The notes: a model not told the origin generated them from the letters alone. A stretch of 35,658 nucleotides of DNA from Pseudoalteromonas sp. NBT06-2 (GCF_002276045.1 NZ_NQMR01000073.1:1-35658), one strand, 5' to 3'. Shown: positions 17,727 to 26,190, counted from the stretch's first letter. Made by a program: numbers and translations.

Positions 17727-20639
17727 ATGAAGCAGCATAAGATTAAATTGGTTGTATTGTGTTTAGCTGCAACATTGGGAGTGAGTACTTTAACTGCTTG
17801 TTCTACCCATTCAAATATAAACTCTCAATCACAACAAGGCATTATGCAATCAAATTCAATTATTAAAAGTCAAAACGATCAAAGAGATTATCGCTATATT
17901 AAATTAGATAATGGTCTAAAAGTCGTTTTAGTATCGGATATAAAGGCTGATAAAGCAGCTGCTTCTTTAGATGTGCATATTGGCCATATGAGTGATCCAA
18001 TTGATAGGCATGGATTATCTCACTTTTTAGAGCATATGTTATTTTTAGGTACTAAAAAATATCCTAAAGTAGGTGGTTATGACGAATACTTAAAAGCCAA
18101 TGGTGGTTGGTCAAATGCAGGTACAGGCCAGGAGCATACCAATTATTTTTTTGAAGTGAATCAAGGTTCATTAAATGAAGCCTTAGACCGATTTGCACAA
18201 TTTTTTATTTCTCCCACTTTAGATCCTGAATATGTCGAACGTGAAAAAAACGCGGTACACTCTGAATATCAAATGAAGATAAAAGATGATGCTCGCCGTA
18301 TTAGAGAAGTACGTAAAGAAACTTCTAATCAAGCACACCCTGCCAGTCAGTTTTCGGTAGGTAATTTAGATACTTTGATGGATAATGAAAACACAAAGCT
18401 GGTTGATGATTTAAAAGCACATTATAAACACTATTACTCAGCCAGCCGAATGGCATTATCGGTTGTAGGTAAAGAGAATTTAGACACTTTAGAATCATGG
18501 GTGAGAGAAAAGTTTTCAGCAGTGCCTACAAATGGCACTATATCTAAACCTGTAAATATTAAACCTTTTCTAAATGAGCAGCTTGGTGTTCGCATTGATA
18601 TTGAACCTATAAAAGATGTGCGTACTTTAACGCTTAACTTTCCTGTACCAAACTCATTAACTCACTATAAAGAAAAACCACTTACTTTCATTAGCAATAT
18701 AGTAGGTAATGAAGGTGAGGGCAGTTTATTTAGCTATTTAAAACAGCAAGGCCTAATTGAATCTTTAGGTGTTTATCACTATGGCCCAGATGATTTTGAG
18801 CTATTTTCGATTAGCATGAATTTAACTAAAAAAGGGTTAACTGATTATCAACAGATAACAGAAGCAACATTTGCCTATTTACAACTAATAGCATCAAAAG
18901 GTCTTACCTCTGTTTATTTTGATGAATTAAAAGCTGTTGCAGATACTGGTTTTAAGTTTCAAGAAAAACACTCAGCAGCTAATACGGTGCAAAATTTGTC
19001 AGGACAATTGCAATATTACTCACCAGAGCATGTTCTAAGTGCAGGGTATATTTATCAAGAATTTTCAGTTGAGGTTATAAAAGAGTATTTAGATTTATTA
19101 ACGCCGAAAAATATGCGTCAAACTCGAGTTGCTAAAGGCCTTAAAACCGATAAAATCCAAGCTGAATATAATGCCCCTTATTTGATGGCTAAGCTTAATG
19201 AAGACGAACTGGAGAAGTATCAAAATCCAAAAGCCATTGAAGCGCTTAAGTTACCAAAAGAAAATCCGTTTATCGCTAAAAACTTAAAGTTAAAAACGAT
19301 TACATCAAGTGCAGTAAATCCAGAAATTACCTTCGAAAAACCGGGCTTTAAACTTTGGCATAAACAAGATACTGAATTTAAAATTCCAAAAGCATCTGTG
19401 AATATCCAAATTTACTCAGATGAAGCAGGTAGAGATGCAGCATCTAGAGCCAAAAATACCTTATATAATGCTTTATTAAAAGATAGCCTTAATGAATTTG
19501 GTTATCCGGCAAAGCAAGCAGGATTAAATTATAATTTATGGTCAACAAATCGTGGCATGGGATTTGGTGTCAATGGTTATGATGAAAAACAAGTTGAGTT
19601 ATTAGTCACAATCAATAAGCGTATTAGAAACCTAACAATAGACCCTGCGGCTTTTGAATTACATAAGGCTCGATTAATTCGTAGTTGGAATAATGCTAAG
19701 TTTGATCGTCCTTATTCACAAAGTTTAGCTGCGCTATCTCAAGTTCAACGTACAAAAGTATATGCGCCTAGTAAATTGGCTAAAGCACTAGAATTAGTCA
19801 CAATTGCAGAGCTTAAATCTTATATTGAAGCTTTTCATCGTAAAATTGAAATTGAGGCTTTGGTGCATGGAAATATGACCAAGAAAGAGTCAATGTTAAT
19901 TGCTAGTAACCTTTATGCCTTAAATTTAACAGGCTCTAAAGCTAAGGTACGTGCAGATAAAGTGGTTAAGCTGAATAATAGTGATGAGACTTTAGTCAGA
20001 GAGCTAGATGTTGATCATAATGATTCATCATTAATACTCAGTTATGTAAATGATGACTCGTCACTTAATAGCCGGGCACATTTTGCTTTAATCGGTCGTG
20101 TAATTAATGCACCTTTTTATAAAGCTATTCGTACAGAGCAGCAGTTAGGTTATATCGTTGCTGGGCGTTCTCGTATGTTAGAAGACTTACCGGGGTTATT
20201 CTTTTTAGTACAATCACCAAAAGCAGGACCTGTTGAGTTAGAGCGCCGTATCTCTCAATTCCTAACAGGTTTTGATGAGCAGCTTAGCCAAATGACACAA
20301 GTACAATTCATAGATTATAAAGAAGGGCTAATTAAAGACTTAAAAGCGAAAGATAAAAATTTAAATGAGCGTACTTCTTACTATTGGGCAGAGATCAATG
20401 CTAAAGAATTTAATTTTGATAGTGATAAACAGTTGATTACGGTCATTGAAAAATTGACGCAAGATGATATTAAAGATTTTTATAGAAAATTGATGGCGAG
20501 AATAAAACCGATTATAGTGCGCAGTTTTGGAAAGGCACATCGTGTTGATGATGATTATAAAGCGGCACAAAAAGATGCAAATGTTTGTAGAGAAAATCCA
20601 TGTTTTGTTGAGCAATTAAAAACCAGTGTAAGATTCTAG
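17727..20639 (+). CDS. M16 (pitrilysin/insulinase) family lipoprotein metalloprotease
   Basis: The 970-residue product resembles protease III (PtrA, 962 aa) over its full length, with four M16 domains. The inverted zinc motif is HFLEH (H99, E102, H103), with the third ligand E180 in AVHSEY at the expected spacing. A late EQQLGYIVAGRSR segment matches the substrate-contact region. The N-terminus is a lipoprotein signal (VLCLAATLGVSTLTACST, lipobox LTAC), unlike the soluble periplasmic E. coli enzyme, so it is probably membrane-anchored. I chose ATG 17727 because GAGGA lies 6 bases upstream; the ATG at 17700 has no such site. A strong terminator follows at 20715-20747. Role: degradation of periplasmic peptides (inferred). 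Confidence 0.92.
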   Translation: MKQHKIKLVVLCLAATLGVSTLTACSTHSNINSQSQQGIMQSNSIIKSQNDQRDYRYIKLDNGLKVVLVSDIKADKAAASLDVHIGHMSDPIDRHGLSHFLEHMLFLGTKKYPKVGGYDEYLKANGGWSNAGTGQEHTNYFFEVNQGSLNEALDRFAQFFISPTLDPEYVEREKNAVHSEYQMKIKDDARRIREVRKETSNQAHPASQFSVGNLDTLMDNENTKLVDDLKAHYKHYYSASRMALSVVGKENLDTLESWVREKFSAVPTNGTISKPVNIKPFLNEQLGVRIDIEPIKDVRTLTLNFPVPNSLTHYKEKPLTFISNIVGNEGEGSLFSYLKQQGLIESLGVYHYGPDDFELFSISMNLTKKGLTDYQQITEATFAYLQLIASKGLTSVYFDELKAVADTGFKFQEKHSAANTVQNLSGQLQYYSPEHVLSAGYIYQEFSVEVIKEYLDLLTPKNMRQTRVAKGLKTDKIQAEYNAPYLMAKLNEDELEKYQNPKAIEALKLPKENPFIAKNLKLKTITSSAVNPEITFEKPGFKLWHKQDTEFKIPKASVNIQIYSDEAGRDAASRAKNTLYNALLKDSLNEFGYPAKQAGLNYNLWSTNRGMGFGVNGYDEKQVELLVTINKRIRNLTIDPAAFELHKARLIRSWNNAKFDRPYSQSLAALSQVQRTKVYAPSKLAKALELVTIAELKSYIEAFHRKIEIEALVHGNMTKKESMLIASNLYALNLTGSKAKVRADKVVKLNNSDETLVRELDVDHNDSSLILSYVNDDSSLNSRAHFALIGRVINAPFYKAIRTEQQLGYIVAGRSRMLEDLPGLFFLVQSPKAGPVELERRISQFLTGFDEQLSQMTQVQFIDYKEGLIKDLKAKDKNLNERTSYYWAEINAKEFNFDSDKQLITVIEKLTQDDIKDFYRKLMARIKPIIVRSFGKAHRVDDDYKAAQKDANVCRENPCFVEQLKTSVRF

Positions 20640-20714
20640 AATTGCTATGCATTTCTAGTAGAGCCACTAAATGGCAAGTCTTTAATCTTAATTGAACAAT
20701 CTTCATTATAAAAA

Positions 20715-20747
20715 TGCCGAAGCGAGATACCTCGTTTCGGCTTTTTT
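20715..20747 (+). terminator. Intrinsic terminator of the M16 gene
   Basis: The stem GCCGAAGCGAG / CTCGTTTCGGC (one G-U pair) with an ATAC loop is followed directly by TTTTTT, about 75 bases after the stop codon. The A tract on the left also allows reverse-strand use. Confidence 0.92.
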
Positions 20748-20788
20748 CACTTTACAGGGCTGAAGCCCCATTTACGTTATTGATATTA

Positions 20789-21020
20789 TATACCCATGTC
20801 ACTTCAAAATGCATGTTTCAGAGCTATTTGGGCTAGCCCAATTGAAGGCGTGTTGATGCAGAAATATAGGCATCTTTCAAAGCAACGATGAAGTGGCTTT
20901 GCTCAGAAGCTCCGTCTCGGTGAGTTTAAATAGGGTTTATGCTGCGTTATTAATTTTGATAAGGGAACAACCATTATCTTCAATTAATGCCTTACCTAAA
21001 TCCTGTTTAATTCCTCGCTG
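20789..21020 (+). mobile_element. MITE-like element copy C, right end lost
   Basis: The left terminal repeat TATACCCATGTCACTTCAAA and the interior follow copy B closely, including the 65-base core at 20936-21000. The similarity stops after CGCTG at 21020, where copy B continues to its right terminal repeat. No right terminal repeat is found, so this copy is truncated by, or fused to, another sequence. Confidence 0.72.
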
Positions 21021-21255
21021 CTTGCGGCGTAAGAGTTTTAACCATTGAGAAATTAAGATACCCCTCTTAGCGTAGCGAATTTGAGCCTAAGCGAAAAGCC
21101 TTGGCGCGGGGTAGTTCATTGGTTTAAATATACAATAGTTGCGTTGCTTTCAATCTAAATAGCCAGCTATTGCTCAATCAAGCGCCTTATTCTTGAAAAT
21201 TTACCCTAATTTAAACTTGATCACTAACTTAATATAATTGGTATAACAATAAAGC
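21021..21255. repeat. Second intergenic repeat-like segment joined to copy C
   Basis: From the break in copy C the sequence becomes locally richer in GC (for example CTTGCGGCGTAAGAG, GATACCCCTCTTAGCGTAGCG, GGCGCGGGGTAGTTC), unlike the AT-rich background. It resembles dispersed intergenic repeats that I recall from Alteromonadales genomes, but only one copy is in the window, so this is a guess. No gene is visible, and it ends near the stop codon of the M28 peptidase. Confidence 0.35.
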
Positions 21256-22647
21256 TTATTTACCTTTAATTGTTTTTTTAGCATCGGCTGCCATAAATGC
21301 AAATACCGCGTATGCTGCAGCATTTTGCTGTATCTTTTTAGGATCAACTTTATCTAAAGTATCATCAGCAGTGTGATGATAATCGAAATAATCAGTACCA
21401 TCCGTATGAAGCGAAAAACCTGGCAGTCCTCCTAAGTTACGCAATGGAATTAAATCAGGACCACTTGATGATCTATTTGCACCAATATATGCAATATTTA
21501 ATGGTAATAACTGTTTAGCTATTGCTCTTACTATTGGTAATGAACTTGCCTCAACACTTGATTGAAAACCATAAATAAAGTCTGCACCAAAGTCAGATTC
21601 AGCAGCAGCTACGATATTATGTTTATTTGTTGCATGTGCTTTAGCATAGGCTTTTGCACCCCATAAACCTAACTCTTCAGCGGCAAATAAAACAACACGT
21701 ACACTGCGTTTAGGGCGTTTTACATCGGCAATGAACTTTGCTGCAGCCATCGTTAAAGCAACGCCAGCACCATCATCTAATGCACCTGTTCCCAGATCCC
21801 AAGAATCTAAATGACCACCAATTAATACATATTGTTCAGGGTTTTGAGTGCCATTGATTTGGCCAATAACATTAAAACTTTTACCTTCACCTAAGTCTTT
21901 AGTTTGAACTTTAATATTAATCTTAATTGTTTTATTCAAAGTTGTTAAACGAGAGATCTGATCTGCATCTGGATTAGGAATAGCGACTTTTACGATTGGT
22001 TTAACGCCGTCTTTATATTGGCTTGCTCCTGTATGCGCAAATCTATGATGTGATGTACTTACCGAGCGCATAATAAAGGCAACTGCGCCTTTTTTAGCTG
22101 CTTCAATAGCACCTGTACGACGTGCGCGGGTTGCAGGTCCATACCCATTACCATCAATATGACGATTCATTTTATAGTTAATAAATACAATCTTACCTTT
22201 TGCAGCATTTTCAGGCGCTGCGATAAGTTCATCTAACGTTTCAAATTGGATAACTTCAGCTGTGATCCCTTCTTCTGGCGTGCTTACACTGCCACCTAAG
22301 GCCGTTAAATGTAATGGTTGTTGAGACGGTGCGATAATAGTGCCTGATTCACTATAGCGGCGCCATGAAGGGAAAGTGGCAGGCTCAATCCAAACTTTGT
22401 CATAACCGAGTTCTTTAAATTTATCTTGTGCCCATTGCACTGCTAAAGCATCATTTGTCGTACCTGGTAACCTAGGGCCTACTTCAGTGGTGAGTGAGCT
22501 CAATATGTCATAGGCTAAATCACTGTTTAGTGCATTAGTACGAATTTTTGAAACTTGTTCGATTTGTTTTAGAGTAAATTCTTGAGCTGTAACTGAGTTG
22601 ATAAAAGTTAAGCCACTGAGAGCTAATGTACAGAGTAATTTTTTCAT
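21256..22647 (-). CDS. M28 family zinc aminopeptidase/carboxypeptidase Q-like, exported
   Basis: The 463-residue protein has a Sec signal (MKKLLCTLALSGLTFINSVTA, cleavage before QE) and a PA-type inserted domain (about 120-250). The M28 di-zinc centre follows: IGGHLDSWDLGTGALDDGAG (His and Asp ligands), AAEELGLWGA (catalytic Glu and bridging ligand), AESDFGAD, and TDYFDYHHTADDTLDKVD near the end (last His ligand). The overall order matches plasma glutamate carboxypeptidase-like (carboxypeptidase Q) bacterial members. It probably trims peptides in the periplasm or outside the cell. With the DUF885 and M16 proteins it makes three exported proteases in about 17 kb. Confidence 0.92.
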   Translation of the reverse strand: MKKLLCTLALSGLTFINSVTAQEFTLKQIEQVSKIRTNALNSDLAYDILSSLTTEVGPRLPGTTNDALAVQWAQDKFKELGYDKVWIEPATFPSWRRYSESGTIIAPSQQPLHLTALGGSVSTPEEGITAEVIQFETLDELIAAPENAAKGKIVFINYKMNRHIDGNGYGPATRARRTGAIEAAKKGAVAFIMRSVSTSHHRFAHTGASQYKDGVKPIVKVAIPNPDADQISRLTTLNKTIKINIKVQTKDLGEGKSFNVIGQINGTQNPEQYVLIGGHLDSWDLGTGALDDGAGVALTMAAAKFIADVKRPKRSVRVVLFAAEELGLWGAKAYAKAHATNKHNIVAAAESDFGADFIYGFQSSVEASSLPIVRAIAKQLLPLNIAYIGANRSSSGPDLIPLRNLGGLPGFSLHTDGTDYFDYHHTADDTLDKVDPKKIQQNAAAYAVFAFMAADAKKTIKGK

Positions 22648-23082
22648 GGTTTCAAAGCGCGCCTTTTAAAGAAAGCAGTATTTAAGCATTAAAGAGACTA
22701 AGGGGTAAAGCGTGATGGGATAAGTTACCAAATATAATTGGCGCAATAAATTTACGGCTTATCGGATAGCATACGAATTAAGGTTTTGTAATGGCGTTAT
22801 TTCTCCGACAGAGTTAAAAAACTTAGATATCAGCATGTAACCAAAAATTGAATACACTGAGGTAGCTACTCTATCATGCGTATTTATTTGGAACGAAAAA
22901 ATTATCAAGTGGTCATTGTTATAACGGATGAAAAAATCACAACATGATTTCAGGCAAAGTATTTAGCGCGAGCTTATTATGAATCAGGTCAAACATCAGA
23001 GGCGATAACTCTGCTTTTATTTAGTTTGCTTTTGGAATAAATTTTTATAAGGTATTATTGGTAGCAATGATGCTTTGGATAT
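22648..23082. other. 435-base stretch upstream of the M28 gene, mostly non-coding
   Basis: This holds the presumed promoter region of the minus-strand peptidase and the space after the VOC gene. The only coding-like signal is the interrupted frame at 22876-23040, listed separately. No repeat of the TATACCC family and no confident terminator is seen. Confidence 0.5.
22876..23040 (+). pseudogene. Possible remnant of a small gene with an in-frame stop
   Basis: An ATG at 22876 opens 23 codons, then TGA at 22945-22947, and the same frame continues for 30 codons to TAA at 23038-23040. The second part (AKYLARAYYESGQTSEAITL) has the look of a TPR helix pair. A frame interrupted by one stop but with protein-like composition on both sides suggests a decayed gene. 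The length is short enough that chance cannot be excluded. Confidence 0.3.
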
Positions 23083-23475
23083 TTAGCCTAAAGGTTGGCC
23101 ATAACTAAACTCTACACGGTTACCATCTGGGTCTAATACTCCACAATAGTATCCCACAGGGAAGGGCTCTTGCTTAGGTGGCCATAATAATATGCCATCC
23201 TCTTTTGCTTTAATGGCAACTTTATCTACGTTTTCTTTACTGGATAAAGCAAAACCAAAATGTGAAAAATCGTTTTGTGATTGCTGGTGGCCAGGCCCGC
23301 CGGGTAAAAGTACAAAAATAAATTGAGATTCTTTACCGGATTCAGCTAACCAAATAATATGTTTACCATGAACATGGCGATCTCTAACAAGCTTCAAACC
23401 TGCATAATTTTTATAGAAAAGAACGCAGGCATCGACGTCTTTAACATGTAAAGCGATATGGGTGAGATGTGCCAT
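23083..23475 (-). CDS. VOC (glyoxalase/bleomycin resistance/dioxygenase) superfamily protein
   Basis: The 130-residue protein has the two beta-alpha-beta-beta-beta modules of the vicinal oxygen chelate fold. It starts HLTHIALHVKDVDACVLFYK (first metal His in IALHV), has SHFGFAL in the middle, and ends in GVLDPDGNRVEFSYGQ, with the ligand Glu in VEFSY. The reaction cannot be predicted; glyoxalase I-like lactoylglutathione lyases have the same layout. It starts 9 bases after the thioredoxin-fold gene and is probably the last gene of the Fur-box operon. Confidence 0.85.
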   Translation of the reverse strand: MAHLTHIALHVKDVDACVLFYKNYAGLKLVRDRHVHGKHIIWLAESGKESQFIFVLLPGGPGHQQSQNDFSHFGFALSSKENVDKVAIKAKEDGILLWPPKQEPFPVGYYCGVLDPDGNRVEFSYGQPLG

Positions 23476-23484
23476 CTATCTCAA

Positions 23485-23709
23485 TCAGCTACAAAAGTAG
23501 ACTTGTAGTTCTGAAGTTGTAGGTTGGTGTCTAAATATTAATTTACCATCTACAAAGATATTAGGAGAGTGACGAATATTGTTTTCACTCACCAACTCAG
23601 GATGATCTTCAATGTAGTCAATTTGATAATTGACACCAACACTCTGAAATTCACATTCAAGATTTTGAATGCAAAAATCATTTTGTGTTACTAAAATCTG
23701 AACTTTCAT
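23485..23709 (-). CDS. Small thioredoxin/glutaredoxin-fold protein without CxxC
   Basis: The 74-residue protein (MKVQILVTQNDFCIQNLECE...) has a thioredoxin-like beta-alpha-beta start and the cis-proline region IRHSPNIFVDGKLIF. The active site has C13 and C19 separated by five residues instead of CxxC, so normal dithiol redox chemistry is doubtful; a monothiol or binding role is possible. It lies 50 bases after fumC and 9 before the VOC gene, consistent with one operon. Confidence 0.7.
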   Translation of the reverse strand: MKVQILVTQNDFCIQNLECEFQSVGVNYQIDYIEDHPELVSENNIRHSPNIFVDGKLIFRHQPTTSELQVYFCS

Positions 23710-23759
23710 AAAGCAACGCTCACTATCAAGGTAATTGCTTTAAGTATAGTTAATTATTA

Positions 23760-25148
23760 TTATTCTGTATTACTAATGCCACCTTTTGTTAGCTTTTGAG
23801 GGTCTAATAATTTTAATAATTCATCTCTCGATAGATCAGTTTCTTGTTCCGCAATATCAATAATCGGTTGGCCAAGTTGATAGGCTTTTTTTGCTATTGC
23901 GGCGGCTTTTAAATAACCAATGACAGGGTTTAAAGCTGTTACTAATATTGGATTTTTAGTAAGCGCTTCATTAATATGATCTTCTTTTACTACAAACGTT
24001 GCAATGGCTTTGTCGGCCATCAAATAACTTATATTACTGAGTAAGTCTATGCTTTGTAATATGTTGTATGCAACAACAGGTAACATTACATTTAATTCAA
24101 AATTACCTGATTGACCAGCTACTGTTATGGTTGCATCATTGCCAATAACTTGAGCACTTACCATAGCTGTTGCTTCGGGTATTACAGGGTTTACTTTCCC
24201 AGGCATAATAGATGAACCTGGCTGCAGTGCTTCAAGCTCTATTTCACCTAGCCCTGCTAATGGGCCTGAATTCATCCAGCGTAGATCATTGGCCATTTTC
24301 ATATAGGCAATTGATAATACTTTTAAATGACCAGACAATGTTACTATGACGTCTTGAGAGCCGATATTATAAAAAAAGTTACTACTAGGTTTAAAACTTA
24401 TGCCTGCAGCAGCACTCAAGTTGGATGAAAATTTCCCTGCAAATTGTGCATCGGCATTAATACCTGTACCAACAGCGGTACCACCTTGTGCGAGAGAAGT
24501 TACCTGCTCAAGTGATTGCATTATGCCAAGTTTTGCATTTTTAATTTGACTTTTCCATGCGGCTAATGTTTGGGAAAATGTGACAGGCATCGCATCCATT
24601 AAGTGAGTGCGACCCATTTTTACAATATGACCAATTTCAGCTGATTTTTTATCTAGTGCTTGTGTTAAATGTTCAATTGCAGGTAATAAATTAAAATAAG
24701 CTGTAATGGCAGTACTAATTTGTATTGCGCTAGGAATAACATCGTTTGAGCTTTGTCCCATATTGATATGATCATTAGGACTAATGTCTAAATTAGCTTG
24801 CTGGCTTGCTAAGCTGGCAATAACTTCATTAGCATTCATATTTGAGCTAGTACCTGAACCCGTTTGAAAAACGTCTATGGGAAATTGGTCTAAATGTTTG
24901 CCATCAATAAGTTGTTCGCAAGCTTTTTCTATTGCAATTGCACGTTCACAATCTAAATATCCTAGTTCAGCATTGGTTTGTGCTGCTGCATATTTAATAT
25001 ATGCCAGAGCTTGTATAAAACTTGCTGGCATAGTTAAACCACTTACAGGAAAGTTATTTATTGCTCTTTGTGTTTGTGCTTGATACAACGCATTTTTAGG
25101 GACTTCTAGTTCGCCCATGCTATCTTTTTCAATTCTGGTGTTTTTCAT
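23760..25148 (-). CDS. fumC: Class II fumarate hydratase (iron-independent fumarase)
   Basis: FumC interconverts fumarate and malate in the TCA cycle without an Fe-S cluster. The 462-residue product (E. coli 467) has the fumarase/aspartase superfamily motifs: QTGSGTSSNMNANEVIASLA, GRTHLMDAMPVTF with the catalytic His, QGGTAVGTGIN, and the signature GSSIMPGKVNPVIPEA. The TGSGT(S/Q)SNMN form favours fumarase over aspartase. It starts 11 bases after the FagA-like gene, downstream of a Fur box, the arrangement expected for replacing Fe-S fumarases during iron starvation. Confidence 0.95.
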   Translation of the reverse strand: MKNTRIEKDSMGELEVPKNALYQAQTQRAINNFPVSGLTMPASFIQALAYIKYAAAQTNAELGYLDCERAIAIEKACEQLIDGKHLDQFPIDVFQTGSGTSSNMNANEVIASLASQQANLDISPNDHINMGQSSNDVIPSAIQISTAITAYFNLLPAIEHLTQALDKKSAEIGHIVKMGRTHLMDAMPVTFSQTLAAWKSQIKNAKLGIMQSLEQVTSLAQGGTAVGTGINADAQFAGKFSSNLSAAAGISFKPSSNFFYNIGSQDVIVTLSGHLKVLSIAYMKMANDLRWMNSGPLAGLGEIELEALQPGSSIMPGKVNPVIPEATAMVSAQVIGNDATITVAGQSGNFELNVMLPVVAYNILQSIDLLSNISYLMADKAIATFVVKEDHINEALTKNPILVTALNPVIGYLKAAAIAKKAYQLGQPIIDIAEQETDLSRDELLKLLDPQKLTKGGISNTE

Positions 25149-25159
25149 AATGATCTACT

Positions 25160-25528
25160 CTAATAAGGATTAAACTCATGGCTTAAAACACGTAATTCAC
25201 GTTCAAGCGCATAGTATTTTTTTTGGCTTGAGTCATATTGTCTATAAAACCGTTTTAATGCTAATAATGGTTTATAGAGCTGGTCTAAGCATTGCTTTCT
25301 CATGCACTCGGATTGCAATGGGTCACATATTTTATTTATGAGGTCGTGATAAGTTCGTCGTAGAAATAATTCTTGTAGCAAAATACAATTTTCTTTTGAA
25401 TAGCACCGAGATAAAGTTAAGCTTGCATCAATAAATTGCGCAACAACATAAGCACTGTGCATGCTTCGACAGCGATTGAGCATTTTCACTTGTTGATTAT
25501 AAAAAACGGTCGCTTGTGCACTATTCAT
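25160..25528 (-). CDS. FagA-like protein (Fur-associated gene upstream of fumC)
   Basis: The 122-residue protein is helical and cysteine-rich (C20, C42, C48, C68, C75, C80), with CMRKQCLDQLYKPLLALKRFYRQY in the C-terminal half. The pattern is reminiscent of FagA of Pseudomonas, the first gene of the Fur-controlled fagA-fumC-sodA operon, and the position directly before fumC and behind a Fur box agrees. The resemblance is from memory, so the assignment is moderate. Its biochemical role is unknown. The ribosome site is weak; the start at 25528 lies 18 bases from the Fur box. Confidence 0.7.
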   Translation of the reverse strand: MNSAQATVFYNQQVKMLNRCRSMHSAYVVAQFIDASLTLSRCYSKENCILLQELFLRRTYHDLINKICDPLQSECMRKQCLDQLYKPLLALKRFYRQYDSSQKKYYALERELRVLSHEFNPY

Positions 25529-25546
25529 ATTAAATCACATAAATGT

Positions 25547-25565
25547 AATGATAATTGTTATCATT
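25547..25565. promoter_or_regulatory. Fur box
   Basis: AATGATAATTGTTATCATT is a perfect 8-3-8 palindrome matching the classical Fur consensus (GATAATGATAATCATTATC) closely. It overlaps the likely -10 region of the fagA-like/fumC operon, as expected for iron-dependent repression. It also lies 140 bases upstream of the divergent 120-aa gene, but outside that gene's own predicted promoter. Confidence 0.9.
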
Positions 25566-25588
25566 GCAGTTATGTGGTTTTTAGGCAA
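25559..25588 (-). promoter_or_regulatory. Predicted sigma-70 promoter of the fagA-like/fumC operon
   Basis: On the minus strand TTGCCT (25588-25583) is followed after 17 or 18 bases by AATGAT or ATGATA, which lies inside the Fur palindrome. The -10 is not canonical, but the overlap with the Fur box gives a simple iron-repression model. Confidence 0.5.
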
Positions 25589-25648
25589 GTAATTTATTAA
25601 TAGAAAAGAGTGAACGCAATAAAAATGTAGATATACTTTTGATCTTCG

Positions 25649-25676
25649 TTGACTGAGAATTATTTTTATTTAAAAT
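25649..25676 (+). promoter_or_regulatory. Predicted sigma-70 promoter of the Cys-cluster gene
   Basis: TTGACT (25649-25654), a 16-base spacer and TAAAAT (25671-25676) lie 30 bases before the start of the 120-aa gene. The elements are close to consensus but the region is AT-rich. Confidence 0.5.
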
Positions 25677-25705
25677 GATAGGTGTGAATATATTCGTTAG
25701 TAAAT

Positions 25706-26068
25706 ATGATGACCGAAACAACTGATATAGCGTTAAAGAAGCAGTATAAATTATTAAAAAAAGCGATTAAATCTGAACTGAAAAAATCACTTAAAGGAGG
25801 GAGGGGGCATAGCCGTAAGCTTATGGCGTTATCTGCATTAGATATAAAGATACTAGCAAAAGAAATGGTTGCTCAAGCTTTAGAGGACAATGAGTTATCA
25901 GCGGATGTTCAAGTTATTCGTAAAATTGAGCCTAAACCAAGTAATATGAGTTTTGCACTCAAACCGCTTAAAAACTCTCCTTGTAAACAATGCCCCGCTT
26001 TAAATGGGGGTTTATGCCTGTGCGCTATAAAGTACAATGATAAAAAACGAATCGGTTCTGCGTCATAA
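25706..26068 (+). CDS. Unknown small basic protein with C-terminal cysteine cluster
   Basis: I do not recognise the family by name. The 120-residue protein is lysine-rich and helical at the start (KKQYKLLKKAIKSELKKSLKGGRGHSRK). It ends with a tight cysteine motif C-x2-C-x7-C-x-C (PCKQCPALNGGLCLC), which could bind Zn or an Fe-S cluster. Two ATGs (25706, 25709) are possible and neither has a strong ribosome site. It is transcribed away from the Fur-box operon, so an iron- or stress-related role is conceivable but unproven. No membrane segment or signal peptide is present. Confidence 0.65.
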   Translation: MMTETTDIALKKQYKLLKKAIKSELKKSLKGGRGHSRKLMALSALDIKILAKEMVAQALEDNELSADVQVIRKIEPKPSNMSFALKPLKNSPCKQCPALNGGLCLCAIKYNDKKRIGSAS

Positions 26069-26190
26069 TAATCACAACTTTTCTCTTCAAAAAATTGTCA
26101 TGTTAAGTTTTTTCAGCTTTAGCATAAGAAGTTACTTTTCAATTAAGGCTGTTTAGTTAAGGTTGGTTGTAAGGAAAAGTATACAGGCAT

